64,000 nt of DNA from Tidjanibacter sp. (GTDB lineage Bacteria; Bacteroidota; Bacteroidia; Bacteroidales; Rikenellaceae). The notes under the pieces were generated by a model that saw only the letters and a list, made by a program, of their open reading frames with translations, did not search any database and was not told the origin of the DNA. Location: the NCBI GenBank assembly GCA_017503805.1, contig JAFVSJ010000016.1:1-64000 (forward strand), in the 5' to 3' direction. Positions 37,180-46,796 of this stretch are shown piece by piece (the stretch's first letter is position 1; each line of letters opens with the position of its first letter). A program made the position numbers and the translations under genes.

Positions 37180-37233
37180 AAAGGGGATGTTTCACCCCTT
37201 TGTGGGCTGCGGCCCAACCAAGAGCCGCAGTCC
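37180..37233 (-). terminator. Two tandem hairpins after the beta-helix gene
   Basis: Read on the minus strand, the first hairpin is 37204-37233 (GGACTGCGGC with GCCGCAGCCC, one wobble). The second is 37180-37201 (AAAGGGG with CCCCTTT), followed by TATTG. They lie 22 bases after the stop codon at 37255, between convergent genes. Confidence 0.65.
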
Positions 37234-37254
37234 TAAATAATGTGTTTGAGTTTA

Positions 37255-40200
37255 TTACTCTACAACTACGGTATTACCGTTCTCACTGTAGTAGATGTCA
37301 GCTACGAACTCACCCACTTTGGTGAAATCTTTAATAGAGCAACCTTTGAACTCGATGGTGCTGTTGTCGACGTAGATCATACCGCAGATACCTGCAGCGC
37401 TGTAAGTCTTACCGTAGATGCCGGTGTTGTTAACGGTAACGCCCTCAATCGAGCAGTTGTAGCAACCACGTGTGCCCGAAGTCTCGTTGATTACACCAAC
37501 GATACCGCCGGTACCACCGTTCGATTTGATCGAGCTGTTGGTTGCCGAGCAATTCTTGATGCTACCTGCGTTGTAAAGACCTGCGATAAGACCGCTTGCC
37601 CAATAACCATCCTCGAGGGTGCTGTTGGTAACGTGGCAGTTGATGATGTCGCCGTATACTTTGGCAGCTACGATTGCGCTACGACCAGCGGTTTTGAGGT
37701 GAGCGTTGTCAATGTTGAGGTTCTTGATGGGACCTACCCAACCGCAAATGAAGCCAAAGTCGGACTTGCCCTCCTCATTGGTCCAATTCGATACGGTGTG
37801 GCCAAGACCATCAAAGGTATTGTTGTTCTCGGGGTGGAAGGTGCTGAGACCGCCAAATGCTTTACCTGCGAGATCAATATCAGCGGTGAGGATTACCGAC
37901 TGACCAGCATTGATGGTAGTAGTAGCAATCAGTTCATCTGCGTTGCTGATGAAGATGGAGTTCTCGTTGATAACGGTGCCATCAATGGTGATGGTGTACT
38001 TGTGGTCGAAAGTGCTGAGAGTGCTGAGACGGAGAAGGTCAGCATAGGTCCTGCCACCTTTCATAGTGCAGTTGTTGAAAGTAGCAACAATAACGTCCTC
38101 GCATTTGCCAGGCTCGTTGCATTTAACATTGCAATGAGCCTCGGTATCGAATACGCAGTTGTTGAACTCATATTTACCCCACATATTAACGCCGGTCCAT
38201 TTGTCAGCGCCGGTAAGGGAAGCACGTTTGTTCTCAAAGAAGCAGTTGTTGAAGGTAACTTTCTCAAGCGAAGCACCGAGCATATTGCGGCCTACTAAAG
38301 TACAATCGTCAAAAGTGATAGTACCATTACCGTGATCGAAGTGAACACTCTGGTGTGCACGATTGTTACCGAATGTACATTTCTTGAATACTACGTTGCC
38401 GTTTGCAATACCTGCATCAATAATGAGGTTATTGTCGAAGATGATATTCTCAACATAGGTATCTGTGAAATGTGCCTGATCAGCAAAGAGGTTAGAACTC
38501 CAGCTGTTGTTGAGTTTTACCTCACCAACACCAATCATCGATACGCCTTTAGCCAAGGAGAGTTTGCTCTCAATGTCATAGTAACCCTCTGCAACGTAAA
38601 CGGTAGCACCCTCTACTTTTACAGCCTCTTTCAGGTCTTCTACTTCGCTAACGAAATAGGTGCCCTCCTCGTTGCCGTTAACAACGATGTAGTTACCATC
38701 TTTCTCAACTACCTGGTAGCCGGTGGGAATGTTGGATGTGAGAAGTTCGCTCTCTCCTACGAGTGCCGATTTTGCAAGGCTAACCTCTATGGGCCACTCG
38801 GTCGAACCAGCGGTAACAGAGAGATATGCATTGCCCTTGAGCTGTGCGCCAGCCTCAACAACGAGTTTACCGGTGTTGGCGTTCTTGCTGGGATCCTGCA
38901 TCCATACGGATTTGTTTGCACCCTCGATTACGGAGCCTGCTTTAACATAGAGTTCGTTGGTGGCCTCAATGCCGTTGAGGAACTGACGAACTGCACGGTA
39001 AGGCGATTTTACGGTTGCGCCATCAATGGTAGTTACGGCAACGGTGCCCTTACCATTGGTGAGGTTGTCGATACCGTAAGCCATATCGGTACCACCGAGG
39101 TGCTCGATCTCTACACCCTTAACGGTGAGGTTACCACCAACGGTGTTGGCAATAACAGCCGAATAGCGATTCCAACCGCTATTTACGGTAGCTTTAACGG
39201 TGAGTTTACCCTCGCCATCGATGGTGAGGTTACCCTGGTTTCTGATGAGCTCAAAGTTTTTCTCGGTAGTGTCTATGATGCTCAAAACAGCGTTGTTCTT
39301 GAAGGTCAGAACGAGCTCTTTGCCATTAGCAAGTGCAAGAGGCTCGTCGAGTTCGAGGCTGATACCAACGGTGTACTCGCCACCATTCTCGAATGCAGCC
39401 CTGAGACCATCAACCGAAGTGGTAATCTCATTTTTGTAGCTATCGGTGTCAATATCGCTGTTGTCTGCAATGTAGAGGTCGCCATCAAAACCTGCGTTGT
39501 CATTAGCAACGATTTTGCCCTCGCCATCGAGGGTAACCGAACCACCATTGAGGTCGAGCTCTGCGCCATTCGCAAAGGTAAGGGTGTAGCCACCAAGGTT
39601 GATGATAGCGTCGCGGCCCTCGAGAACAGATGCACGGCTCATTACGGGAGCAGGTGCGTTCAAAGCAGCCTCGATGTCAGCGGCGGTAATGGTGATATTA
39701 TTGCCGAGGAGAACCTGATTACCTGCCAAGATAGCCCTAACCAACTCGTAACCGGTGAATACGATGTTGTAGTCGTGGTTAACGTTAGTCAACCAATCCT
39801 CCATAATCTCAACCTCGAAGCCGGTCGATTTGGTCAGGAGGTCACCGTAGATGTTGGTGCGGTAGTTGCGCTGTACGGGCACATTGCCAAACTCACGCTC
39901 GTTCACAATAGCATCGGTGCTATCCTCTGCCCTGGTGTAGCCAAACTTAACGTCTACCAGAGTCTTGGTGTTGTCTACCAAGAGGTAGTTCATCGAGTAG
40001 AGAGTGTAACCTGCTTTGGGAGTGTTGGCTACCTTGGGAGCAGCAGCAAGTGCAAAGTTGTAATCTGCGGGCTCCGAAACGGTACCGTCGGTGAGGTTGA
40101 GTTTGGTGTAAGCACCCTCAACAGAAACCTGAGTCTTACCTACATTGAGGTTTGCTTTCTGTGCAGCCAAGATGTCAGCATCGCTAACCGAGATGTTCAG

Positions 40201-40701
40201 CTGTGCGAAGGGACGGTAGAGCTCTACATACTCATCCGTGCCAGCCTCAACCTCTTCAACGTAAGCATAGAATGCATCGAGGTTCTCGTTCTGCGATACA
40301 AACTTGTCGGGGTCGATGAGGCTCATCGACTTTTCTGCAAAGTTTACATTGTAGAGAGTGCCGATAGCATCGGGAGCTGCTGCCCAGAAGATGAGGTTAT
40401 ACTCGATACCACTTGCCAGGTCGAGCATAATGGAGGTTTTGCCACCCTGGAGTTTCACGGGATTTTTAACATTAGGCAGCACACTGATCTCTTCGAGGAG
40501 GGTATCGCCCTCATAGACAGCGTAGTAGAGGTCGGTAGCGGTAGTGCCGTCACCGAATGCACGAGTTGCGAGCTCGGGAGTAGAGATGTTGAAGGTCACG
40601 CGGTTGCCGCCCTTAACACCCTCGTCGAGCAAGTCGTTCGTACACGATGTTGCAAACACAGCTGCTGCGATTGCAACCAACGAAAGAAGTACTTTACGCA
40701 T
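37255..40701 (-). CDS. Large surface lipoprotein: DUF6562/fimbrillin-like N-terminus and parallel beta-helix
   Basis: 1148 residues starting MRKVLLSLVAIAAAVFATSC (lipid Cys about residue 20). Residues about 30-330 form a domain like those of Bacteroidales fimbrillin-related DUF6562 proteins (NRVTFNISTPELATRAF; VPVQRNYRTNIYGDLLT). From about 380 to the end come irregular repeats of short beta strands with Asn and Gly turns (VTLDGEGKI, GNVVFKKCTFGNN, INCHVTNSTLEDG, IKNCSATNSSIKSNGG), typical of a right-handed parallel beta-helix such as pectate-lyase-like or adhesin folds. No catalytic triad was evident. A surface adhesin or matrix role is the best guess. It is a one-gene unit with an unusually long, structured leader. 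Confidence 0.75.
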   Translation of the reverse strand: MRKVLLSLVAIAAAVFATSCTNDLLDEGVKGGNRVTFNISTPELATRAFGDGTTATDLYYAVYEGDTLLEEISVLPNVKNPVKLQGGKTSIMLDLASGIEYNLIFWAAAPDAIGTLYNVNFAEKSMSLIDPDKFVSQNENLDAFYAYVEEVEAGTDEYVELYRPFAQLNISVSDADILAAQKANLNVGKTQVSVEGAYTKLNLTDGTVSEPADYNFALAAAPKVANTPKAGYTLYSMNYLLVDNTKTLVDVKFGYTRAEDSTDAIVNEREFGNVPVQRNYRTNIYGDLLTKSTGFEVEIMEDWLTNVNHDYNIVFTGYELVRAILAGNQVLLGNNITITAADIEAALNAPAPVMSRASVLEGRDAIINLGGYTLTFANGAELDLNGGSVTLDGEGKIVANDNAGFDGDLYIADNSDIDTDSYKNEITTSVDGLRAAFENGGEYTVGISLELDEPLALANGKELVLTFKNNAVLSIIDTTEKNFELIRNQGNLTIDGEGKLTVKATVNSGWNRYSAVIANTVGGNLTVKGVEIEHLGGTDMAYGIDNLTNGKGTVAVTTIDGATVKSPYRAVRQFLNGIEATNELYVKAGSVIEGANKSVWMQDPSKNANTGKLVVEAGAQLKGNAYLSVTAGSTEWPIEVSLAKSALVGESELLTSNIPTGYQVVEKDGNYIVVNGNEEGTYFVSEVEDLKEAVKVEGATVYVAEGYYDIESKLSLAKGVSMIGVGEVKLNNSWSSNLFADQAHFTDTYVENIIFDNNLIIDAGIANGNVVFKKCTFGNNRAHQSVHFDHGNGTITFDDCTLVGRNMLGASLEKVTFNNCFFENKRASLTGADKWTGVNMWGKYEFNNCVFDTEAHCNVKCNEPGKCEDVIVATFNNCTMKGGRTYADLLRLSTLSTFDHKYTITIDGTVINENSIFISNADELIATTTINAGQSVILTADIDLAGKAFGGLSTFHPENNNTFDGLGHTVSNWTNEEGKSDFGFICGWVGPIKNLNIDNAHLKTAGRSAIVAAKVYGDIINCHVTNSTLEDGYWASGLIAGLYNAGSIKNCSATNSSIKSNGGTGGIVGVINETSGTRGCYNCSIEGVTVNNTGIYGKTYSAAGICGMIYVDNSTIEFKGCSIKDFTKVGEFVADIYYSENGNTVVVE

Positions 40702-40836
40702 AAGAATTTAGTTAAAAAAAGTTGATAAAATGGATGTAAAATGTTGTTTATTTGTAGGTTAATACCTTCAGTCTCTTGTCGTGCCCTCGGACTCTCGGTC
40801 ACTCGGTCACTCCTCGGCCCTCCCGTCCGCAGGCAC

Positions 40837-40882
40837 AAAAAAAGGAGACAAGGCCTCCCGCCAAAGCGGTCGCCTTATCTCC
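40837..40882 (-). terminator. Intrinsic terminator or attenuator in the beta-helix gene leader
   Basis: On the minus strand GGAGATAAGGC (40882-40872) pairs with GCCTTGTCTCC (40854-40844), enclosing a small CCGC/GCGG hairpin, and seven T follow. It lies 136 bases before the ATG at 40701 and 218 bases after the ung stop codon. It may end the ung transcript or attenuate the leader transcribed from 41023. Confidence 0.8.
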
Positions 40883-40932
40883 AAAATATCCATAACAATG
40901 CCCACGCGGGCCAAATGAGAGGTTAGAAAATA

Positions 40933-40941
40933 CCCCCCCCC
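40933..40941. repeat. C9/G9 homopolymer in the beta-helix gene leader
   Basis: Nine C in a row on the plus strand (nine G in the leader RNA), between the likely promoter and the terminator-like hairpin. Such tracts are prone to slippage. The rest of 40702-41099 holds no gene. Confidence 0.7.
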
Positions 40942-41022
40942 GTTGTCTAACTGCTTGATAGTCAGATTGTTATGTTTATATGTAGTTCTCATTGCGGTCT
41001 AATACGCATAGTATGCTAGCCG

Positions 41023-41030
41023 CAAAGATA
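41023..41030 (-). promoter_or_regulatory. -7 box likely serving the beta-helix gene
   Basis: On the minus strand TATCTTTG matches TAnnTTTG. No consensus -33 box is present. It is the only such box between ung and the beta-helix gene, implying a leader of about 315 bases. Confidence 0.5.
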
Positions 41031-41099
41031 CCTCTTTTTATTATATAATGCTCTTTTTATGACAAAAAAATGTCATATTTTTCGTTTTTGATTATTTGG

Positions 41100-41762
41100 T
41101 TACCAATTAATCGGCTCCTCGCCCCTGGCGGTGAGGTAGGCATTGGTCTGCGAAAAGTGGCGCGAGCCGAAGAATCCGTTGTGGGCAGAGAGTGGCGATG
41201 GGTGTGCGCACTTGAGGACCAAGTTCCTCGCTCCATCCACCACTGCTCCTTTCCTCTGAGCGTAGGCCCCCCACAGCAGGTAGACAACACCCTCCTTACG
41301 CTCCGATATGCGCCTCACCACAGCATCCGTAAATCGTTCCCAACCGTGGCCCGCGTGCGAGGCAGCTTGGTGGGCCCTGACGGTGAGCGTGGCATTCAGC
41401 AGCAGCACGCCCTGTTCGGCCCAGCGGTCGAGGTTGCCCGAGGTGGGAATGGGCTTGCCCAAGTCGCTCTCAATCTCCTTGAAAATATTGCGCAGCGAGG
41501 GGGGAAATGGCACTCCGTCGTTGACCGAGAAGCAGAGTCCATTGGCCTGTCCCTCACCGTGATAGGGGTCCTGACCGATAATCACGACCTTCACTTTCGA
41601 GGGCGGGCATTTATCCAATGCGCGGAAGATGTTGCGCCCGGCGGGATAGACCGTTCCAGAGGCATATTCGGCCCTGACAAAGGCAGTCAGCTCCTCGAAA
41701 TAGGGGCTGTCGAACTCCTCCTGCAGGAGCTCTCTCCATTCATCATTTATGCGTACTTCCAT
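41100..41762 (-). CDS. ung: Uracil-DNA glycosylase, family 1
   Basis: 220 residues, full length. The catalytic water-activating motif GQDPYHGEGQANGL (Asp in GQDPYH), the LLLNATLTV segment, and the leucine-loop motif HPSPLSAH are present. It removes uracil from DNA in base excision repair. It lies downstream of the phosphopantetheinyl transferase gene on the same strand (98-base gap), at the tail of the dcw-gldE block. Confidence 0.97.
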   Translation of the reverse strand: MEVRINDEWRELLQEEFDSPYFEELTAFVRAEYASGTVYPAGRNIFRALDKCPPSKVKVVIIGQDPYHGEGQANGLCFSVNDGVPFPPSLRNIFKEIESDLGKPIPTSGNLDRWAEQGVLLLNATLTVRAHQAASHAGHGWERFTDAVVRRISERKEGVVYLLWGAYAQRKGAVVDGARNLVLKCAHPSPLSAHNGFFGSRHFSQTNAYLTARGEEPINW

Positions 41763-41860
41763 ACTCTCTTATCGTCTTTTTTGAGGGTCTCTTATTGTGG
41801 TTTTTTCGGCCCGATTTGCGTTTGGGTTTGGTCTCGGTTTCGGCCCGATTTCGTCTGCCT

Positions 41861-42490
41861 CTACTTGTTGTCGCTAACGTAGCACAAGACGTGGTCGCCC
41901 ATAATGCGATAGCTCACTTCGGGGGTTGCGAGGCCGTAGAGTTCGGCACTGATGGTCTGCGCCTCGGTGTCGAAACCGGTGATGACCATATCTCGGATGA
42001 AGTCCAACCCCGGGTTGCTGCCAAACTTGTAGAGAGCCTCCTCGGCACTCCACATTATCGCCTCGAAGTTACCTCCCACCTTCTGTTCAAATGCGCTGCG
42101 TTCCTCGTGTGAGATGTAGCGCGAGGCCACGCGGGAGAAGTTCCTTCCGAGTTGCTCCACGTCTACGCCGCAACGGTTTCGGCAGAGCATCACGGCCACC
42201 CTTTCGTCGGAGTGGGAGATGCTTACGTAGGCAACCTCACCTATGGGGCGGGTGAGAATGGGGGCTCCCGTAGCTCCGTAGCGGATAGATGCTTCGGGGC
42301 CGAGCAGGTGTCGCAGTATTACTCGAGCGGTGCTCCATTGGGCCCTGCGTGCGGGTGCTGCGAGGGTGGCGAGGTGTTCGCAATCCTCCTCGGTCAGCAA
42401 CTCCGAGTGCTCGGCTTCGGGGCTTATTTCGGCCACCACGATGCGGCCGTAGGTGAGTTCTATTTGTTCGATTATGTTGATTGTCTGCAT
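41861..42490 (-). CDS. 4'-phosphopantetheinyl transferase superfamily protein
   Basis: 209 residues. The magnesium-binding GVDVEQLGR and the second motif WSAEEALYKFG are present; the usual Lys-Glu of WxxKEAxxK is here Glu-Glu, with the catalytic Glu retained. The family moves phosphopantetheine from coenzyme A to carrier proteins. The Sfp/HetI-type length suggests a broad target range, but the target is not visible here. It follows gldE, an order often seen in Bacteroidetes. Confidence 0.85.
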   Translation of the reverse strand: MQTINIIEQIELTYGRIVVAEISPEAEHSELLTEEDCEHLATLAAPARRAQWSTARVILRHLLGPEASIRYGATGAPILTRPIGEVAYVSISHSDERVAVMLCRNRCGVDVEQLGRNFSRVASRYISHEERSAFEQKVGGNFEAIMWSAEEALYKFGSNPGLDFIRDMVITGFDTEAQTISAELYGLATPEVSYRIMGDHVLCYVSDNK

Positions 42491-42573
42491 TGTGTTTGTA
42501 GCTGTTGTTGGGGGAATGGAGGGAGGAGAGGTGGGAGTATGTGGCCCACGTGAAGGTGGAGCAGGGATGGCTG

Positions 42574-43878
42574 CTACTTCGCCTCGCGCTCAACCTTTAT
42601 CTCCTCGGCGTGGTGGCCCGAGCTCTTCATCACCGTGAGTTTCACTCCGTGGAAACTCATTTTGTCACCTCGCTTGAGGAACTCCTTTTTGCTCTCGAGC
42701 ATCATACCCGCAATCGTTTCGGCCTCGCCTCGGCAGTCGTCGAAGGTCCCTTCATCGAGGTCGAGTACCTCCTCCAGCAGAGCTATATTGGCCTTGGCCT
42801 CAAAGAGGTAGACTCCATCGGAGAGCTCCTTGTAGAGTACCTCTTCGGGTGCGTCGCTCTCGTCGTTGATTTCGCCCACAATCTCCTCAATGATATCTTC
42901 GAGAGAGACGAGTCCGAGAGTGGAGCCATACTCATCTACGACGATGGCGATGTGGACTTTCTGACGCTGGAACTCCTCGAGCAGCTCATTGATGCGCTTG
43001 TGCTCGGGGGTGTAGTAGGCGGGCCTGAGGTGCTTGCGCCAATCGAAGTCGGCGGGCTGTCCTACATAGCGTAGCATATCTTTGATGTAGAGCATACCGA
43101 CGATGTGGTCGATGCTCTCCTTGTAGACGGGTATGCGTGAGAAACCGCTTTCGAGGATGATGCGCCTCACCTCGTCGAAGTCGGCCTCTTCGTCTATGGC
43201 TACGATGTCCATACGTGGGTGCATAATCTCCTCCACCTCTTTGGAGGCGAACTGCACGATGCCGCTGAGCATCTCTTTCTCGGTTTCGCTTGGGTTTTCG
43301 GTGATTTCGAGTGCATCTTCGAGCTCCTCCATAGAGATGTTTTCGGGCTGAATGATACCTCGGTTTTGGATGGCATCGGAGTACTTGCCGAGCACGAACG
43401 AGAAGGGGCGGAAGATGCGGGTGATGAACTCTATGGGTAGAGCCACAAGTCGCGAGAATCCGCTGGGGTTGTAGCTTGCGTAGACTTTCGGGATAATCTC
43501 ACCGAAGAGCAACAGCACGAAGGTTACGGCAACGGTCTTGATGGCAAACTCCCATCCCGCAGAGTTGAACACTACCACTCGGTCTATCAGTCGGTTGCAG
43601 AGCGAGATGATGAGGATGTTGACCAAATTGTTGAAAATCAATATGCTGGCCAATAGCTTGTCCTGATCGGAGAGCAACTTCATTATGGCCTTGTTTACGG
43701 GCGTTTGGCTCCTGCGAATCTTGTCGAGCTGTGTGGGAGAGAGAGAGAAGAGTGCGGTCTCGGAGCCCGAAGTGAGGGCCGAGCAGAGCAAAAGCGCCAC
43801 TATCGGCAGGAGGCTGCCAATCATACCCCAATCGAAGGGGTAGAAATTCATTATTGCGAGTAGATGGTGTGTTTCCAT
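42574..43878 (-). CDS. gldE: GldE-like hemolysin/CorC-family membrane protein with CBS pair
   Basis: 434 residues. The N-terminal DUF21/CNNM domain has hydrophobic helices (about 15-35, 85-110, 115-135). A CBS pair follows (about 205-330; HPRMDIVAIDEEADFDEVRRI split, RIPVYKESIDHIVGMLYIKD, IVVDEYGSTLGLVSLEDI) and then a CorC_HlyC domain to the end. Related proteins work in Mg or Co efflux; in gliding Bacteroidetes GldE supports lipoprotein GldD. No gliding genes are nearby, so a general envelope or ion role is likely. It starts 22 bases after ftsZ and is probably read with the dcw cluster. Confidence 0.9.
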   Translation of the reverse strand: METHHLLAIMNFYPFDWGMIGSLLPIVALLLCSALTSGSETALFSLSPTQLDKIRRSQTPVNKAIMKLLSDQDKLLASILIFNNLVNILIISLCNRLIDRVVVFNSAGWEFAIKTVAVTFVLLLFGEIIPKVYASYNPSGFSRLVALPIEFITRIFRPFSFVLGKYSDAIQNRGIIQPENISMEELEDALEITENPSETEKEMLSGIVQFASKEVEEIMHPRMDIVAIDEEADFDEVRRIILESGFSRIPVYKESIDHIVGMLYIKDMLRYVGQPADFDWRKHLRPAYYTPEHKRINELLEEFQRQKVHIAIVVDEYGSTLGLVSLEDIIEEIVGEINDESDAPEEVLYKELSDGVYLFEAKANIALLEEVLDLDEGTFDDCRGEAETIAGMMLESKKEFLKRGDKMSFHGVKLTVMKSSGHHAEEIKVEREAK

Positions 43879-43899
43879 TAGTCGTTGTCGCGGTCTGTG

Positions 43900-45162
43900 C
43901 TAAAAGAGAGAGCCTACTTTTACATCCTCTTTCTTGACCTCTTTGTTGGATTGTTCATCGTTAAGCAGTTCTCCTACTGTGGCTTTGGTGCCCTTGGCTG
44001 TGGTGCCTGTGAGCTGTCGGCCACGGCGGAAGTAGGCGGGCTCTATGAGCAGGGTTTCGATATCTTTGTAGCGCTCCGTAATCTCCCACTTGATGCCCAT
44101 ATCCTCCTCCTCTTCGGTCTTGATGTTAAGGTTATTGGTCTGCTCTTCGGGGATGTTGAGACGGTTGGTGGTCTCAAATCGGGATGCTATGACGGTGAGT
44201 TCTATCTCATCGTCGCAGAGGTCGCTGGATGCGCCTGCGCCAAAGATGACGTTGGCCTCGCAGCGGCCCGCACTGAGGCTCGCACGAGCTTGGATGAGAT
44301 TCTGCACCCTCCACACATCGTCCATAGTGAACGAAGCCGACTCGGCCCACGAGAGGTTGAAGAGTATCTCACGAGCACCTTTGATGTCGCGCTGGTCGAG
44401 CAGGGGTGAAGCCAGAGCCTCGTCTACGGCCCGGTCTACCTTGCCCTCACCTGTGCAACGCGAAGAACCCATAACGGCTATGCCACTCTCCTTGAGGGTT
44501 GTGCGCACATCTTCGAGGTCGACGTTGATGTAGTCCGAACGTGTAATCATCTCGGCGATGCCCTTGGCGGCGGTGGCCAATACGTCATCGGCCTTGTGGA
44601 ATGCCTCCATCACGGGGAGTGTGCCGTAGATTTTGGCTATGTTGTCGTTGTGGATTACAACGATGGAGTCGGAGTTGGCCTTGAGTTCGTCGAGTCCCTT
44701 GAGGGCTTGTCCCATACGTTTGGGGCCCTCGGTGGTGAAGGGGAGTGTTACGATTGAGACGGTCAGCAACCCTTTCGAGCGTGCGGCCTTGGCGATGATG
44801 GGTGCGGCTCCCGTACCCGTACCACCACCCAGACCTGCGGTGATAAATATCATTCGAGCCTTGCTTTCGTCGAGTTCGAGCATAATGTCGTCGAGCGATT
44901 CGATTGCGAGGTTTTTGCCTTTTTCGGGGTTGTTGCCTGCTCCGTGGCCGCTACCGAGTTGTATTTTTTTCTCGATGGGGCTGCGTTGGAGTGCCTGACG
45001 GTCGGTGTTGCAGACCATAAACGACACGCCCAAGATGCCGAGGTCGTGCATATGGTTTACTGCGTTGCCGCCTGCGCCGCCCACACCCATTACGAGGATG
45101 TCCGAGACTGCCTTCTGGGGGGCCAATATGGAGGAAAGATGGTCCGTATAGTTCATAGTCAT
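43900..45162 (-). CDS. ftsZ: Cell division protein FtsZ
   Basis: From the ATG at 45162 (MTMNYTDHLSS; a second ATG at 45156 is also possible) there are 420 residues. The GTP-binding core is intact: GVGGAGGNAVNHM, the tubulin signature GGGTGTGAAP and the T7 loop (about residues 205-215, NVDLEDV). A variable linker follows, then IEPAYFRRGRQL, which resembles the partner-binding C-terminal peptide (PAYxRR), with about 38 further residues ending KVGSLF. It forms the division ring. Confidence 0.98.
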   Translation of the reverse strand: MTMNYTDHLSSILAPQKAVSDILVMGVGGAGGNAVNHMHDLGILGVSFMVCNTDRQALQRSPIEKKIQLGSGHGAGNNPEKGKNLAIESLDDIMLELDESKARMIFITAGLGGGTGTGAAPIIAKAARSKGLLTVSIVTLPFTTEGPKRMGQALKGLDELKANSDSIVVIHNDNIAKIYGTLPVMEAFHKADDVLATAAKGIAEMITRSDYINVDLEDVRTTLKESGIAVMGSSRCTGEGKVDRAVDEALASPLLDQRDIKGAREILFNLSWAESASFTMDDVWRVQNLIQARASLSAGRCEANVIFGAGASSDLCDDEIELTVIASRFETTNRLNIPEEQTNNLNIKTEEEEDMGIKWEITERYKDIETLLIEPAYFRRGRQLTGTTAKGTKATVGELLNDEQSNKEVKKEDVKVGSLF

Positions 45163-45272
45163 CTGTTGTTCTGCTGCTCTGCTGCGGTTGGTTGATTGGG
45201 AATTGTTGTGCGCCCTTGCTCGTTGCTCTTTGGAGGCACGAGTGGGTCTCAAAAGGGTAGAACCCGGGGCGA

Positions 45273-46739
45273 CTACATCAGTTCGTCGTCGGTCACATCG
45301 GTGCCGAAGAAGAAGTCTTTGACCTTGTCGAGGAAGCCACGACGGGGAGTCTGTTGCTCCTGCTCCTCTCTCTCCTTCTTGCCCCTCTTCTTGTCGGTTT
45401 TCTCTTTTTTCTCCACCTTGCCGTCGTTGTCGGGGGTATCGTGTGGACCGTTATCGGGGTTGTTGTCGGGAGTGGTGATGCGGACAACCTTCTGCTCCTC
45501 CGGTTTCTCCACCACGATAGTCTGCTGCTCCTCGTTGTGGGTTTGTGCGGCGTTGGGCTTGGAGTATTCGGTCGCCGGCGTACCCATCTCTGCCAGACCT
45601 ATGTTGAGCAGACCGATGGCTGTGGTCAGTTCGGGAGCCGAGAATCCGTCGATGGACTCCACCGAGATGTCGCTCTCGGCCGAGCCAAGCCTCACGTCGT
45701 AGCCTGTGCGCTCACGGAAGAGGGTCTCGATGCCGGCCAACTTGGAGCCACCACCGGTGATGATGATGCCTGCCGGGAGTCGGTTGTGATAACCGGAGGC
45801 TTTGATTTCGGTGTTTACGAAGTCGATGATATCGAGCATCCTCGACTCGATGATGGTGGTCAGGTCGCGGTAGGTTATCTCTTTGTGTTTCTGGTGCGAG
45901 GAGTGTGCATTGATGCGTACAGCCTTGTTGAGTTTCTCCTCGGGTATGGCGCTGGCGGTGGCGTATCCGCAGACGGTCTTGAGCTTCTCGATGGTGCCTA
46001 CGGGGATTGCGGTCGAACGAATATCTTTGTTGATGGCGGCCGAGCCGAAGGGTATGGATGCTACATAGCGTACGATGTTGTTCTGGATGATGCAGATGTC
46101 GGTAGCGCCTGCACCGAAGTCGATGACAATCACACCGCTGTCTTTCTCCTCCTCGGTGGCTGCCACGCTTGCGCTGGCACAGCTACCCGCAACGAAGTGT
46201 ACGTTGGGGATGCCTGCTCGTGCGAAGGCTTTGGAGATGCGTTCGAGGACTACTTTGCCGCCGAGGATGAAGCTGAAGGTGGTCTCGAGTCGGTGACCGA
46301 AACGGCCTACGGGGCTTCCGATGGTCTCGTTGCCATCTACTTTGTAGTTCTGTGGGATGCGTGCGAGGATGACCTTACCTTCGGGTGCCTGCACATTGTT
46401 CATATTGTGGTGGAGGCTCTCAACGTCGCTCTCGGTGATTTCGCCGTCGGTGCCGCCCACGTAGACGAATCCCGAGTTGTCGGCGCAGACGATGTGTTTG
46501 CCCGATGCGCTCACCCACACCTCCGAGGCTTCCACGCCGTTGCGTGTTGTGAGCTCCTCTACGGCGCTACGGATGGCATTGGTGACGTGTTCGATGTTGG
46601 TGACCTCACCGCGAGTGAAGCCCTCCATAGGTTTCACCACAGTGTCCACGACGATGGTCTGCCCCTCTGTGGAGCGCAGACCGAGGGCTGCAACCACCTT
46701 GCTGCCGCCCATATCTACCGAAATCAAATAGTTCTCCAT
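45273..46739 (-). CDS. ftsA: Cell division protein FtsA
   Basis: 488 residues of the actin-like fold: phosphate-1 region ISVDMGGSKVVAALG, SHS2/1C domain (about 85-165), phosphate-2 VIDFGAGATDICI and adenosine motif IIITGGGSKLAGI. A long, polar linker (about 390-470) rich in Lys and Glu follows, then a short end FFFGTDVTDDELM that may act as membrane or FtsZ contact. It anchors the FtsZ ring. It lies between ftsQ and ftsZ, as expected. Confidence 0.97.
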   Translation of the reverse strand: MENYLISVDMGGSKVVAALGLRSTEGQTIVVDTVVKPMEGFTRGEVTNIEHVTNAIRSAVEELTTRNGVEASEVWVSASGKHIVCADNSGFVYVGGTDGEITESDVESLHHNMNNVQAPEGKVILARIPQNYKVDGNETIGSPVGRFGHRLETTFSFILGGKVVLERISKAFARAGIPNVHFVAGSCASASVAATEEEKDSGVIVIDFGAGATDICIIQNNIVRYVASIPFGSAAINKDIRSTAIPVGTIEKLKTVCGYATASAIPEEKLNKAVRINAHSSHQKHKEITYRDLTTIIESRMLDIIDFVNTEIKASGYHNRLPAGIIITGGGSKLAGIETLFRERTGYDVRLGSAESDISVESIDGFSAPELTTAIGLLNIGLAEMGTPATEYSKPNAAQTHNEEQQTIVVEKPEEQKVVRITTPDNNPDNGPHDTPDNDGKVEKKEKTDKKRGKKEREEQEQQTPRRGFLDKVKDFFFGTDVTDDELM

Positions 46740-46796
46740 AACCTCTGCTTTATATATCTTTGTTGCCAGCTCTTGATGCTTTACTTCTCTGCTGTT

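Noticed and set aside
38332..40725. A 797-codon open frame on the plus strand opposite the beta-helix lipoprotein gene
   Set aside because: It mirrors a highly repetitive minus-strand gene that has a lipoprotein signal and recognisable domains. The plus frame has no family resemblance and is a by-product of codon bias.
41058..41077. TATGACA/TGTCATA hairpin as the ung terminator
   Set aside because: On the minus strand it is followed by A-rich sequence, not T. The T-run lies on the plus side, where no gene needs it.
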